DNA of 64,000 bases from Holdemania sp. Marseille-P2844 (GCF_900120005.1 NZ_LT635453.1:62001-126000); one strand, 5' to 3'. Positions 17,411 through 27,006 are shown, numbered from the stretch's first letter. A program made the numbers and translations. The notes: generated from the sequence alone by a model not told the origin.

Positions 17411-18232
17411 ATGCAGAAATTCAATTTGCACACGCACACCTTCCGCTGCGGTCATGCCAGCGGCACTGATGATCAGATGGTACTCAGCGCGATCGAGGCC
17501 GGTTTTGAGCTGCTCGGTTTCAGCGATCACATGCCCTATCCCGAGCTGCATCTGCCAACCTGCCGCATGGCCTATGACCAGCGTCAGGAATACGTTGATT
17601 CCATGATCAAGTTAAAAGTCAAATATCAAGATTGGATCACGCTGCGGTTTGGTTATGAAGCGGAGTATCTCGAGGATCATCAGGAACTGTTGGAACAACT
17701 CCATGGCGAAGTTGATTATCTGATTCTCGGTCAACATTTCAAAGCGATCGAAACGAATCCAGCTTATGAGCTGGTCTATGATTACGACGCCTATAATAAT
17801 GATGAAGACGTGCTGTTCTATGCCGGTCAAATTGAAAAAGCCGTAGCGACCGGCTGGTTCAGTCTGATTGCCCATCCGGATTACTTCATGCTTGGCCGCC
17901 GCACCTTCACCCCCGCCTGCGCGGAAGCGGCCAAGCGGATCTGCACGGTCAGTGCAAGGACGGGGATTCCGTTGGAAATCAACCTGAACGGCGTACATTA
18001 CGGCCAGCACGAATACCGAATCAGCACGACTGATCCAGCATCCACGGAAACGACCTGCGCCTATCCGTTCCGGAAGTTTTGGGAGATCGCCGCCGCCATG
18101 CAGTGTCCGGTATGTTATGGATGGGATGCGCATGCACCGCTGGTACTTCAGGATTTCAGCCGGGTTGCGATGGCGGAAAAGCTGCTTGAAGGACTGCCGC
18201 TGAACTTTATCGACTGCTCGCCGGTTGATTGA
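17411..18232 (+). CDS. PHP-domain phosphatase, histidinol-phosphatase (HisK/HisJ) type
   Basis: 273 residues. It opens with the PHP metal site H-T-H-T-F-R-C-G-H at 6-14, then G-F-S-D-H-M-P-Y at about 44-51, E-A-E-Y near 84, G-Q-H-F near 108, the I-A-H-P-D-Y motif near 157 and a late G-W-D-A-H near 240. These match the HisK/HisJ histidinol-phosphatases of Gram-positives. AAAGGAG is 8 bases before the ATG at 17411; the longer frame from 17387 lacks a ribosome site. No histidine operon is nearby, so another sugar- or amino-alcohol phosphate is possible. Confidence 0.85.
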   Translation: MQKFNLHTHTFRCGHASGTDDQMVLSAIEAGFELLGFSDHMPYPELHLPTCRMAYDQRQEYVDSMIKLKVKYQDWITLRFGYEAEYLEDHQELLEQLHGEVDYLILGQHFKAIETNPAYELVYDYDAYNNDEDVLFYAGQIEKAVATGWFSLIAHPDYFMLGRRTFTPACAEAAKRICTVSARTGIPLEINLNGVHYGQHEYRISTTDPASTETTCAYPFRKFWEIAAAMQCPVCYGWDAHAPLVLQDFSRVAMAEKLLEGLPLNFIDCSPVD

Positions 18233-18363
18233 TTCTCCCCTGACTGCCGCTCTGATTTTCGTTTTCCGTCCTTGCCGCAGCCGCTTATTTTAAGCTGGGA
18301 GAACTTCCGCGGTGTTTTCGCTTTTGTTTGCCGGCTGTCCGCCCGTTTCTTTTCCATTCCATT

Positions 18364-18392
18364 TTGAATTCTTCCGTCAAATAGTGTAATAT
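18364..18392 (+). promoter_or_regulatory. Promoter of the ferritin-VIT gene
   Basis: TTGAAT (18364-18369), a 17-base spacer and TAATAT (18387-18392) lie 28 bases before the ATG at 18420. No Fur-box palindrome is obvious. Confidence 0.5.
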
Positions 18393-18419
18393 GAAGTACA
18401 GAAATAGGGGGTAAACCAC

Positions 18420-19298
18420 ATGAATGAATGTTCCGGAGCTGCCCTGAAAACCCTGATTCGGATGCAGCAGAATGAAATTGACGAATATCATATCTATCAA
18501 AAAATCGCAGCGACGGTCAAGTCGGAGGAAGACCGCAAGATCCTGATTCAAATTGCCCAGGAAGAAGCCTCGCATGGCAAGCTGTGGGGAAAATATACCG
18601 GCTTGCAGCCCAAGCCGAACACCGGCAAGGTGTTCTGGTACAGCCTGCTTTCTAAAATTTTCGGCTATACCTTCGCTCTGAAACTGATGGAAAACGGCGA
18701 GGACAAGGCGGATAAAGCCTATACGAGCTTAATTCAGGAAATTCCGGAAGCCGAGAAAATCGCCGAGGATGAAGAGCGGCATGAACAAGCCTTGCTGGCG
18801 ATGCTTGATGAGGAACGCCTGCAGTTTGTCGGTTCGATGGTGCTGGGCATGAACGATGCCTTAGTCGAGCTGACCGGAACGCTGGCCGGCCTGACCTTCG
18901 CCCTGCAGAACAACCGGCTGGTCGCTCTGTCCGGCTTGATCACCGGCGTTTCCGCGACCTTCTCGATGACCGCTTCGGCCTATCTCTCCGCCAAGAGTGA
19001 CAATGACCCGCAGGCTGTCAAATCGTGTCTGTATACCGGCGTCATGTATATGATCACCGTCGCTTTGATGAGCCTGCCGTATTTACTGCTTCCGGCGGAA
19101 GCCTACATCCCGGCGCTGATCGCGCTGTTAGTCACGGTGACGCTGATTATTCTGGTTTTCAATTATTATATTTCCGTCGCCAAGGACTACAATTTCAAGC
19201 AGCGGTTTCTTGAGATGTTTGTGATTTCCGGCTCGGTCGCCGTGATTTCCTTTCTGGTCGGTCTGGCGATCAAAGCCTGGCTGGGCATCGACATTTGA
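18420..19298 (+). CDS. Ferritin-like/VIT1-CCC1 fusion, membrane iron or manganese transporter (MbfA type)
   Basis: 292 residues in two parts. Residues about 1-140 form a ferritin-like four-helix bundle with iron ligands visible in E-I-D-E-Y-H, E-E-A-S-H and D-E-E-R-H-E. Residues about 145-292 form a VIT1/CCC1 membrane domain of five helices, with the M-V-L-G-M-N-D-A-L-V-E-L-T-G-T-L-A-G-L signature. Characterised relatives export or sequester Fe2+ or Mn2+ across the membrane, with the bundle oxidising or sensing the metal. GGGGG sits 8 bases before the ATG. A terminator follows at 19333. Single-gene unit. Confidence 0.88.
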   Translation: MNECSGAALKTLIRMQQNEIDEYHIYQKIAATVKSEEDRKILIQIAQEEASHGKLWGKYTGLQPKPNTGKVFWYSLLSKIFGYTFALKLMENGEDKADKAYTSLIQEIPEAEKIAEDEERHEQALLAMLDEERLQFVGSMVLGMNDALVELTGTLAGLTFALQNNRLVALSGLITGVSATFSMTASAYLSAKSDNDPQAVKSCLYTGVMYMITVALMSLPYLLLPAEAYIPALIALLVTVTLIILVFNYYISVAKDYNFKQRFLEMFVISGSVAVISFLVGLAIKAWLGIDI

Positions 19299-19332
19299 CC
19301 GCAGACATCACAAGTTCCTTTTCCTGCCAGCC

Positions 19333-19359
19333 AACCGGGTTAAAACAAGCCCGGTTTTT
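19333..19359 (+). terminator. Terminator after the ferritin-VIT gene
   Basis: A 7-bp stem, AACCGGG (19333-19339) with CCCGGTT (19350-19356), is followed by a T-run. Confidence 0.85.
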
Positions 19360-19397
19360 CTTTTTCCCTCTGTCTCTGCTTTTTCCGGCCTACGCCT

Positions 19398-19617
19398 TAT
19401 AATGAGGACAGGAACACTGATCTATCAATGAACAACATCCACCCCGGGATCCAGGGAGGGGGAGTGAAGAATGAACCCTCTTTTCTTTAGAAGGATGATT
19501 CATGCCTGATCAACGGTTTATCCTGTGTGTCAAAAAAGGCTGCGCCGTCAGTGGGGGTGGAAAAGCAGTGCAACGCGGGCGTGAGAATTCAGATCTTTCC
19601 TTGCACTGCTTTTTTTA
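19398..19617 (+). ncRNA. Candidate standalone structured RNA with own promoter box and terminator
   Basis: TATAAT at 19398-19403 starts a gene-free stretch that ends in a perfect 13-bp terminator stem (19561-19573 with 19601-19613) and T7. In between, ACAGGA (19408-19413) pairs with TCCTGT (19521-19526), TGATC (19418-19422) pairs with GATCA (19508-19512), and GAGGG/CCCTC (19456-19460, 19476-19480) form an inner hairpin. CCACCCC (19439-19445) can alternatively pair with GGGGTGG (19554-19560). The flanking genes converge on it, so it is not a leader. The -35 is weak. It does not show the SRP, tmRNA or RNase P core motifs; a 6S-like RNA is not excluded. Confidence 0.5.
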
Positions 19618-19661
19618 AAATCATGTTTTTCACTGCACCTCAGACTAACTCGTTTTAACAA

Positions 19662-19699
19662 AAAAAGCAAGGCGGAATTTTAATCCATCCTTGCTTTTT
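19662..19699 (-). terminator. Terminator after the lipoprotein gene (bidirectional)
   Basis: An 11-bp perfect stem (19662-19672 with 19689-19699) has A-run and T-run on opposite sides, so it can serve the minus-strand lipoprotein gene and back up the RNA terminator on the plus strand. Confidence 0.8.
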
Positions 19700-19703
19700 C
19701 TGT

Positions 19704-20783
19704 TTATTTTCCAATCTGGTTCGCGTAGAAATCGACCAGCTGTGTCCGCATTTGCGCTACGACCTCTTTCGCCCAGGCGTAATCCTTTTTCTTTTCCTTA
19801 CTGCCGACGGCGTTCGCGAAGCGTTCCGCCAGATCCTGGCCTTCATAGAACGGAACCGCAACGTCGACCACCTTCCGCTCCGGTGTTTCTTCAAGAACCG
19901 CGTCGCTGCTCAGCTTGGTGATCAGCACGGTCTGATCCTGAAGGTTGAAATAGCTTTCCGGTTTCAGGGTGTCCTTGTTGTACTGCTGAACGATGAAGAC
20001 CGGCAGCGATACCGTTTCTTTTCCCTTTTTGTTAAAGCTCAGGGAAACGACATACCCATCGCCGTTGAGCGTCAGTCCGTCAATCGACTGGAATGTGCGT
20101 TCAATTCCGGACGGGAAGGATGTCTGCTTGAGATACGCGACCGTCACTTTCAGATTTTCAATCTGCTTGCTTTCGGCGTCCAGATCGCTGAATAAAGCGG
20201 GACTCGGCACGCGGTAATCCTGAAGCATTTCGCCGACCGCGGCAGTTTCGTCGTAAACCCAGCGCGTCATCTGATCCGCGATTGTCCGCTGATCTTCGCC
20301 TTCAGTACGGCCGATCAAATTGTTCATATTGACTAAGGACACTGTGCCGTTAGTCCAGATCTGATGTTCTTTTAACTGTTCCGCGTTCCAGCTGCCCTTG
20401 CTTGTGGTCAGCGGTTTGGCGTTCATCGCTTCCTCGGTAAACAGCTGAAAGAGGGACAGCCCTGGATTCAGCTTGGTTCCCGCTAAGATGACCGTGCCTT
20501 TCAGACCGGCCTTCTTCGCTTCCTCGCACGCGTCCATCGTACAGCCGTCCAGCGTTTCTTCGCTGATCGACAGCCGGACGGTTTCCGAAGCGATCCGGAT
20601 TGGCGCGGTCTGCGTGATCTGCAGCTTCGCCGACGCCAGGTCAATTCCCGGCTGTTCGTTGTTGATCACTTGTTCCTCGGGTGCCGGAAGCATGCCGTTC
20701 TCGGTGGGCTGCGGCTTCTCCTTATTCTGACAACCGCTGATCAACAAGATCAGCACCAAAGCTGCTGCGACTGTTTTTTTCAT
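19704..20783 (-). CDS. Lipoprotein of unknown function
   Basis: 359 residues. The signal peptide ends in a lipobox L-L-I-S-G-C (Cys at about 18), followed by a Pro/Glu-rich linker to about 45. The body is soluble, with many Lys/Glu/Thr and beta-strand character. It has S-L-F-Q-L-F-T-E-E-A near 110 and repeated T-V-S-L and V-V-S-L-S-F-N strands. The spacing resembles sporulation/germination GerMN-type lipoproteins, but no firm match is made. The ATG at 20783 (GAGGTG upstream) is preferred to a GTG at 20792. A TATAAT at 20813-20808 may be the promoter. Probably monocistronic. Confidence 0.65.
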   Translation of the reverse strand: MKKTVAAALVLILLISGCQNKEKPQPTENGMLPAPEEQVINNEQPGIDLASAKLQITQTAPIRIASETVRLSISEETLDGCTMDACEEAKKAGLKGTVILAGTKLNPGLSLFQLFTEEAMNAKPLTTSKGSWNAEQLKEHQIWTNGTVSLVNMNNLIGRTEGEDQRTIADQMTRWVYDETAAVGEMLQDYRVPSPALFSDLDAESKQIENLKVTVAYLKQTSFPSGIERTFQSIDGLTLNGDGYVVSLSFNKKGKETVSLPVFIVQQYNKDTLKPESYFNLQDQTVLITKLSSDAVLEETPERKVVDVAVPFYEGQDLAERFANAVGSKEKKKDYAWAKEVVAQMRTQLVDFYANQIGK

Positions 20784-20888
20784 TTCCTGCACCTCGTTTC
20801 CGCTTTTATTATAAAGGATAACGTTAAGGAATATCTTAAATTTTACTTACGACTTATGAAATTTTTATTAGTAAATTCTGGCTGGCGC

Positions 20889-22082
20889 TCAGCGAAAGCG
20901 GAAGAACTCCTGCACGCGGCGGGCATAATGACCCAGCACGATCAGATGATGATTCCCGATCGGCTCGCGCAGCAGCGTGTCCAATCCCTGCGGCAGCGAA
21001 ACCCGGATCTGTGTGCGGCACAGGTGTTTTTCGTTCAGATTTTCGACAATTTCGCCATCCTGGACAAAGTAACGGTCCATCAGCGCGGAACACTTGAAGA
21101 CCGTCGCGTCGCCTTCTCTTAAATGGCCGGCCAGCGCAACGCCCAGATCGGATTCAAAGTGCGTCATCAGCCGGAAAGCGCTCGGCATGGTCAGCGGCAG
21201 CGTGCAGTGCGCGAAGATGATCTGTTTCTGCCGGGAGAGAATCCGCGACGGATTGCACATAAAGACCGGCTGATCCGTCAGCTTGCCGATCAGCGTCATC
21301 GCGATCAATGACGGCATATCCCCTTCGCATCCGCCATAAACACCCTCGGCGTTAAGAATTGCCAAGGCAAGACAGCCGGTGCTCTTGACCGGACCTAACA
21401 GATCAAAGCAGCGCACCGTGACTCCGGCCAGCTGATATTTCTGACAGATCCGCTTGAGCGCGCCGTAGATTTCCAGTGATTTCTGCATTTCCGCTTCCGG
21501 CCACGGTTGCTGGCGCAGCTGCCGGGTATATTCGTTTTCCTCGACCTGATGTTTTTCAATCTCCGCAAAGAATTCGTCCATCGAAATCGTAACGAGCTCA
21601 ATTCCGGTCTTCTCCCGGACTTCCCGAGCGTCCACATGACTGGAGATCAGCCAGTCTGAAGGCTCGCCGACGCTGCCCAAGCGCAGCCCCTGCAGCTCCC
21701 GCTTGACTTTGAACACCTGAACCAGATCCGCTAACCGGGCCGCGGTATCGTCCAGATCCCCATGCAGGATTTCCGCCTGCACGCCCTTCTGGCGCAGATA
21801 GGACAGGATTTCCATCGACGCCGCCAGCGAATTATTTTCGCCGGAGGTCAACAGGAAAACCGGTGCCTTTAAATATGGCTCCAGCTTGAGGAAGCGACCC
21901 TCCGTTCCGCCCCCACCCACAAACACAACGGTCATCGCTTCGTCTTTCAAGGCTTCCGCCGGTACGATTTCCAACGTGTGGCCGCAGCGTTTGGATAATT
22001 CCTGCAGATAGTTCCGGTTCAGCACATCGCGGTCTTCCATATCCGCGTTCATACTTTGTAAATAGCCAATTCCAATCTTCAT
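20889..22082 (-). CDS. L-fucose/L-arabinose isomerase-like protein (COG2407 type)
   Basis: 397 residues. The N-terminal two Rossmann-like halves have V-F-V-G-G-G-G-T-E-G near 55 and S-S-H-V-D-A-R near 147. The C-terminal domain carries the isomerase-type metal positions: E-G-D-M-P-S-L near 254 and G-N-H-H-L-I-V-L-G-H near the end, like the G-N-H-x motif of fucose and arabinose isomerases. I infer a sugar isomerase or a non-catalytic relative. The substrate is unknown, since no kinase or aldolase lies beside it. The ATG at 22082 has AGAAGGG upstream. Confidence 0.6.
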   Translation of the reverse strand: MKIGIGYLQSMNADMEDRDVLNRNYLQELSKRCGHTLEIVPAEALKDEAMTVVFVGGGGTEGRFLKLEPYLKAPVFLLTSGENNSLAASMEILSYLRQKGVQAEILHGDLDDTAARLADLVQVFKVKRELQGLRLGSVGEPSDWLISSHVDAREVREKTGIELVTISMDEFFAEIEKHQVEENEYTRQLRQQPWPEAEMQKSLEIYGALKRICQKYQLAGVTVRCFDLLGPVKSTGCLALAILNAEGVYGGCEGDMPSLIAMTLIGKLTDQPVFMCNPSRILSRQKQIIFAHCTLPLTMPSAFRLMTHFESDLGVALAGHLREGDATVFKCSALMDRYFVQDGEIVENLNEKHLCRTQIRVSLPQGLDTLLREPIGNHHLIVLGHYARRVQEFFRFR

Positions 22083-22210
22083 GATAACCCTTCTTTCTTT
22101 AGTTTCATTGTAACCTTACCCCGGCTAAAAAACAATCAATCTGCCAGACTTCATCCTCTGCTTTCCCACTTTGCCCACTCTTTTACCACTTTTCGTCAGG
22201 ATAAGAAAAA

Positions 22211-22249
22211 GACCGGGAAAGCGAACAGTTTCTCTTCGCTTTTCCGATC
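22211..22249 (-). terminator. Terminator after the two ABC exporter genes
   Basis: A 15-base arm (22235-22249) pairs with 22211-22225 with few mismatches around a 9-base loop, and minus-strand TTTTTC follows. It lies 25 bases past the stop at 22274 and ends the regulator-kinase-ABC-ABC run. Confidence 0.8.
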
Positions 22250-22273
22250 CGTAAGGCGTGGCCTGCCTTCCGT

Positions 22274-24130
22274 TTATGCTTGCGATCCAATCATTTCCAG
22301 CGTCTGCGGAGGATGCCTGTAATATTGCGCCTGCGCTTCCCACAGTTCCTGATACAAGCCCGGCTGCCCGGCCAGCTGATCATGGGTTCCGCGCTGGACG
22401 ATCTGTCCGTGGTCGAACACGACGATTTCATCACAGAACTTACAGCTGCTCATGCGGTGTGAAATAAAGATCGAAGTCTTATCCTTCACCAGTTCGTTGA
22501 AATTTTCATAGATTTCCGCTTCTGCCAGGGGATCCAGCGCCGCCGTCGGTTCGTCAAGAATCACGACGGGCGCATCCTTATACAGCGCTCGGGCGATCGC
22601 GGCTTTCTGAGCTTCCCCACCGCTGAGCAGGATGCCTTCACCGTTTTCTTTGCCCAGCAGCGTCTTCAATCCTTTTTCCATACCCGCGACTCTGGCGCTC
22701 AGTCCGACTTCCTCCAGTACCTGCATCGCCTTCTGTTCATCGACATGGGCCGAGGCCGCCAGATTTTCGCCCAGCGGCATTTCCATCAGCTTGAAATCCT
22801 GGAAAACGACGGAGAAGATCTGAACGTATTCTTCAAACGCGTATTTTCGGATATCAATCCCATTCAGCAGGATTCTTCCCTCCGTCGGTTCCGCCAGCCG
22901 GCACATCAGCTTGATGAACGTCGTTTTCCCTGCGCCGTTGCGCCCGACGACCGCAAAGTGTTTCTTCAGTTCCAGATCAAAGGAGATATCCTTCAGCGCG
23001 TTTTCACTCTGGCCCGGATAGCGGTAAGAAACATGATCGAAGGTCAGATGATATTCGCCGTCATCCCGTTTCTCCACCGGCAGCGTCCCTTCATAGCTCA
23101 TATTCGGACGTTGAATGAAGGCTTCATAGCTGTTGAGGTATTCGTAACGATAGGCGATGTTGTTATAGCTGGCCGCCAGTGTGACTAACGAGGTCGTGAA
23201 GCGCAGGATCGCGTTGGCGTACAACATGACCTCGCCGATGCCGATGGTACCCTGCATCGCGATGATGCCGATGACCAGATAGGTCATCCCGGAAGCCAGC
23301 TGCGTCAGAAAGGTGATGACGCCGTTGATCTTGCCGTTGGTTGTGCCCCAGGCAATATAAAGCCGGGAGCTTATCAGCGTCTTGTCAAAGAGTTCCATCA
23401 GGAAATCCTTCATTTGATATAACCGGATATCCTTGCCATTTTGAATACTCATTCCCAGATTGCCGATATACCCGCACATCGCGTTGTTATGGACGTTATC
23501 CCGTTTCATTTTCTGAAGCAGTCTTCCTGCTTTCGCGCTCAATCGTGATCCGATCACAATGACCACCACATATACAACGAAAAGGAAGATTAAACAGCCT
23601 ATCGGCATCCAATAGTCCTGCGCCCGCGTAAAAATCTGAACTAACAAAACAGCGACAAAGACCAAAGAATAAAGCATGGAGAAGAACATCGTCAGAAATT
23701 GAAGCAGATCCCGAAGCTGTTCCCCCGTACCGCCACCGCCGTTACTGCCTTGATCCGCCTTGCGAATTTCGTCGATCGTTTCTGCTTTTTCCAATTCTTC
23801 ATATTCAATCTGATAGGCTTTTTCAAGAACACGCTGACGGATTTTGTATTTCGACAGATCGCGCAGCTTAAGAAAACGTTGATTCAAAGCCTTACTGCTC
23901 AACCCCAGAATAACGCTGAAACCGATCATCCAGTAAACGTTCTGCATTGCCTGCGGAAATTGACCGGCGATCAGGAAATTTAAAATCTGAGCGGAGAAGT
24001 AAATCGGCAGAAAGGGCACGGCCGCCGTAATCGCAGCGGTCAGGATCAGATAGGCGATCACATGGGGTTCGCTCTTCTGCATCATCCGGATGAATTTACA
24101 GGTTTCCTGCCAGGCTGTTTTCAAACTCAT
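22274..24130 (-). CDS. ABC exporter half-transporter (ATPase plus membrane domain), second subunit
   Basis: 618 residues. Six membrane helices occupy about 20-320. The ATPase domain has Walker A G-R-N-G-A-G-K-T-T near 405, the signature L-S-G-G-E-A-Q-K near 515, Walker B V-V-I-L-D-E-P and an H-loop I-S-H-R. The catalytic Glu is present. It overlaps the first ABC gene by 35 bases, so the two almost certainly form a heterodimeric exporter. The ATG at 24130 has AAGGAGGGG 8 bases upstream. The adjacent two-component system suggests a peptide (bacteriocin, pheromone or antibiotic) as cargo. Confidence 0.88.
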   Translation of the reverse strand: MSLKTAWQETCKFIRMMQKSEPHVIAYLILTAAITAAVPFLPIYFSAQILNFLIAGQFPQAMQNVYWMIGFSVILGLSSKALNQRFLKLRDLSKYKIRQRVLEKAYQIEYEELEKAETIDEIRKADQGSNGGGGTGEQLRDLLQFLTMFFSMLYSLVFVAVLLVQIFTRAQDYWMPIGCLIFLFVVYVVVIVIGSRLSAKAGRLLQKMKRDNVHNNAMCGYIGNLGMSIQNGKDIRLYQMKDFLMELFDKTLISSRLYIAWGTTNGKINGVITFLTQLASGMTYLVIGIIAMQGTIGIGEVMLYANAILRFTTSLVTLAASYNNIAYRYEYLNSYEAFIQRPNMSYEGTLPVEKRDDGEYHLTFDHVSYRYPGQSENALKDISFDLELKKHFAVVGRNGAGKTTFIKLMCRLAEPTEGRILLNGIDIRKYAFEEYVQIFSVVFQDFKLMEMPLGENLAASAHVDEQKAMQVLEEVGLSARVAGMEKGLKTLLGKENGEGILLSGGEAQKAAIARALYKDAPVVILDEPTAALDPLAEAEIYENFNELVKDKTSIFISHRMSSCKFCDEIVVFDHGQIVQRGTHDQLAGQPGLYQELWEAQAQYYRHPPQTLEMIGSQA

Positions 24131-25916
24131 AGACTTCCCCTCCTTCCTGATAATATTGGCTTTGAACTTCAAACATCCTGGCATATTTGCCTTTCCGCTT
24201 CATCAATTCCTCGTGGGTGCCATCTTCCACAATCATCCCGTGTTCAAGAAACAGGATCCGATCGCAGAACTGGGTAGAGGACAGACGATGGGATATAAAC
24301 AACGCCGTGTGGTCTTCGACCAGATTGTTCACCATTTTATACATCTCGCTTTCAGCGATCGCATCCAGCGCGGCTGTCGGTTCATCGAGGATCAGCATCT
24401 TTGCTTCCTTATATAAAGCCCGTGCCAGAATCAATCGCTGAACCTCGCCTCCGGAAAGTTGAATTCCGTCTGTGTTCAGATCTTTTCCAAGATAGGTTTT
24501 TTCCTGCAGCGGCAGACGACTGACCTTCTCCCAGAGATTCGCCCGCTTCAATACCTCGACCACTTTTTCGCAATCCGTGTTTTCCAGATTTTTGCCGGAG
24601 ATGTTTTCAGCGATCGTCACCGACATGATCATCGCATCCTGAAACACCACCGCCAGTTGTTTTTGGAACGCTTCCCGGTTGTTCTCCGTTAGCTCCCGAC
24701 CGTTCAGTAAAATCCGGCCGCTGTCCGGCCGATACAGGCCGCATAACAGCTTGACCAGCGTCGTTTTGCCAGCCCCGTTAATTCCTACCAGCGCAACTTT
24801 CTGCCCCGCTGGGATCGTCAGATTAAAATCATCCAGAACCTTGCGTTGTTTGTCATATTGAAACGATACATGATCAAAGGTAATGGTCATGGATTCCGAT
24901 GCATCCTGAGGTTCCGCATGTTTTGCATGAACCACTTCCGATTCCGTATAATCGCGGTAATAACCAATCCGCATCAGATCGTTGCTCAACAACGATATCA
25001 TTTCGCTGATTGTGGAAAACCATGTGGAAAAGCCGCTGATCACGCCTAACAGAAAGACAAATTGCGCGATGCTCATACCGTGCATCAGACTCAGAATCAG
25101 CCAGCTGTAAGCCGCCAGATCCCGGACCGCCTGAATGAAAATACCCGCCATGTCATAAATAAAATAAGCGCTCCGGACCTTTCCTTCAATCTTTTCCAGC
25201 CGGCGGATCAGGCTTCGATAGAATTCAGCCATCCAGTTTCGCATTCCATATAAGCGGATATCCTTCCCCGTTGCCACATTGTAGGTTTCCTTATGCAGAT
25301 ACCAGATTGACCGCACGATCTGACCGGACTCCTCCATGGTCGCCGCTTCTTTTTTCCAGGCATAGTGATAAATAAAATATTGAATTACCGATAACCCCAA
25401 TAACAGGCCGATCAGCTGAATGTTCGTCTTCCCGATAACCAGAGAGTACAACGTTAAGCCGAAAAGGTTCACGGCCAGCTTGATGTTGTGGTGGCAAAAC
25501 CCTTCCAAACCGTGATCGTTGGACGATAAACATTCCTCCGTTTTCGCAATCTGGATCTGTGTTTTATAATCTTCCACATTCTGATAGTCCCGCGTAATCG
25601 TGCTGCGGAACATTTCACTCCAGAACTTTTTTAAACGAAAGAGGATAAACTGTGTTGACGAGCGACTCTCTAAAAAGGTCTGAATCCCGTTGATCACGCC
25701 GTAGACTAAAAACGCGCTGAGACAAACGAGGATCAAAGTCTGCACGCCGGCCTGTTGTTCCAGACAGGCAATGATCAGCGATGGCATGAACACTCCGACC
25801 AACGGCGTTATGGCGGAAAACAGTACCTCGGCGATTCCGTAATATATTAATTTCCGATCAAAGTCCCACATTTGGGAATAGACCAGATGATAGGTGCTGC
25901 GCACACTGTATTTCAT
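24096..25916 (-). CDS. ABC exporter half-transporter, first subunit
   Basis: 606 residues: six membrane helices (about 20-310) and an ATPase with Walker A G-I-N-G-A-G-K-T-T near 393, signature L-S-G-G-E-V-Q-R near 500, Walker B M-L-I-L-D-E-P and H-loop I-S-H-R. Both this and the partner keep the catalytic Glu, so neither is a visibly degenerate site. The start at 25916 follows AGGAAGGGG. No peptidase C39 domain is fused, so any leader peptide would be removed by another protease. It lies 100 bases after the kinase gene. Confidence 0.88.
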   Translation of the reverse strand: MKYSVRSTYHLVYSQMWDFDRKLIYYGIAEVLFSAITPLVGVFMPSLIIACLEQQAGVQTLILVCLSAFLVYGVINGIQTFLESRSSTQFILFRLKKFWSEMFRSTITRDYQNVEDYKTQIQIAKTEECLSSNDHGLEGFCHHNIKLAVNLFGLTLYSLVIGKTNIQLIGLLLGLSVIQYFIYHYAWKKEAATMEESGQIVRSIWYLHKETYNVATGKDIRLYGMRNWMAEFYRSLIRRLEKIEGKVRSAYFIYDMAGIFIQAVRDLAAYSWLILSLMHGMSIAQFVFLLGVISGFSTWFSTISEMISLLSNDLMRIGYYRDYTESEVVHAKHAEPQDASESMTITFDHVSFQYDKQRKVLDDFNLTIPAGQKVALVGINGAGKTTLVKLLCGLYRPDSGRILLNGRELTENNREAFQKQLAVVFQDAMIMSVTIAENISGKNLENTDCEKVVEVLKRANLWEKVSRLPLQEKTYLGKDLNTDGIQLSGGEVQRLILARALYKEAKMLILDEPTAALDAIAESEMYKMVNNLVEDHTALFISHRLSSTQFCDRILFLEHGMIVEDGTHEELMKRKGKYARMFEVQSQYYQEGGEVYEFENSLAGNL

Positions 25917-26019
25917 AATGACGCCCCTTCCTGTCGTTATCTTCATTTTGATTATAAAGAAAAACAGTGCCGAATAAGAAAAAAGTGCACGAAATGCAAA
26001 ATTTCATGCACGAATGGTC

Positions 26020-27006
26020 TTATAAAGGAAGCATAATTTCTGTGACGAAGATCCCCGGCTCATTCTTGCGGTTGATATACCCGCCGTACTTCTCCACTTC
26101 CCGATTGATGCGCAGTAAGCCATGCCCATGGTTGCCTCGTTTATGCGTGATGTATTCATCATCCATCTTCCGCACCACCTCCGCGGTCGCATTGGCAACG
26201 GAGATGTAAAGCTGCTGCTTAAAGACGCCGATATATAAACGGATAAACCGGTCCGACGCCAACCCTTCGCACGCTTCCATCGCATTGTCGATCAGATTTC
26301 CCAGAATCACGCACAGATCCAGATCGGCGACGGTAAGCTGACTCGGCACGGTCGCTTTGTAGTCCAGCGCGATCTCTTTCTTGATCGCCATCGACAGTTT
26401 TGAATTCAGGATCGCGTCGACGTTCAGGTTGCCGCTGTCCACCAGCTCATAGACGTCTTCCAGATCCTGTTCCAGTGCGTTCAGATAGTTCTTCGCTTCC
26501 TCGATTTGATTCATCCGCAGCTGGGCTTTCAGATTCTGTAAATGATTGTGATAATCATGCCGCCAGCCGCGCATAATCTGATAGATATTATTGACTTCCT
26601 CCATCTGCTGGACCAGAATTTTATTCTGATATTCCATCATCCGGTCTTCATAACTGCGCCGCAGCAACCGCTGGTTTTCGCAGCCGACGCCGTAAAGCAA
26701 AAGGCTGATCATCAGAAAAAGCAGAAGCTGATCCTGCAATACACCGCAGCCGACGAGGAAAAGCATACTCACGCCGATCACCGCCAGAATCGCCGGCCGG
26801 CTCTGACTTCGCTGCTGTTCAAGGACAAGACAAAGCAGATAAGCAACGCAGAAAAACGGCAGAAAGGAGCGGGTTCCCATATAACTGAGTGCCGCGCCGG
26901 CCAGCACCGCCAAATCCAGTGCCAGACTTTTTCGCTGAAACCGCAGCCAGAGCAGAATCATCAGTCCGATTCCCGGCAAACACTCCACAAGATAAACCGC
27001 GATCAT
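26020..27006 (-). CDS. GHKL sensor histidine kinase (AgrC-like)
   Basis: 328 residues. About five or six membrane helices fill residues 1-115. A dimerisation helix carries the phospho-accepting His in R-H-D-Y-H-N-H-L near 155. The GHKL ATPase has N-L-I-D-N-A-M-E-A-C (N-box) near 250 and G-H-G-L-L-R-I near 297. This is the layout of peptide-pheromone receptors of the AgrC/VirS class. Its ATG overlaps the end of the response regulator gene by 4 bases. Confidence 0.9.
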   Translation of the reverse strand: MIAVYLVECLPGIGLMILLWLRFQRKSLALDLAVLAGAALSYMGTRSFLPFFCVAYLLCLVLEQQRSQSRPAILAVIGVSMLFLVGCGVLQDQLLLFLMISLLLYGVGCENQRLLRRSYEDRMMEYQNKILVQQMEEVNNIYQIMRGWRHDYHNHLQNLKAQLRMNQIEEAKNYLNALEQDLEDVYELVDSGNLNVDAILNSKLSMAIKKEIALDYKATVPSQLTVADLDLCVILGNLIDNAMEACEGLASDRFIRLYIGVFKQQLYISVANATAEVVRKMDDEYITHKRGNHGHGLLRINREVEKYGGYINRKNEPGIFVTEIMLPL

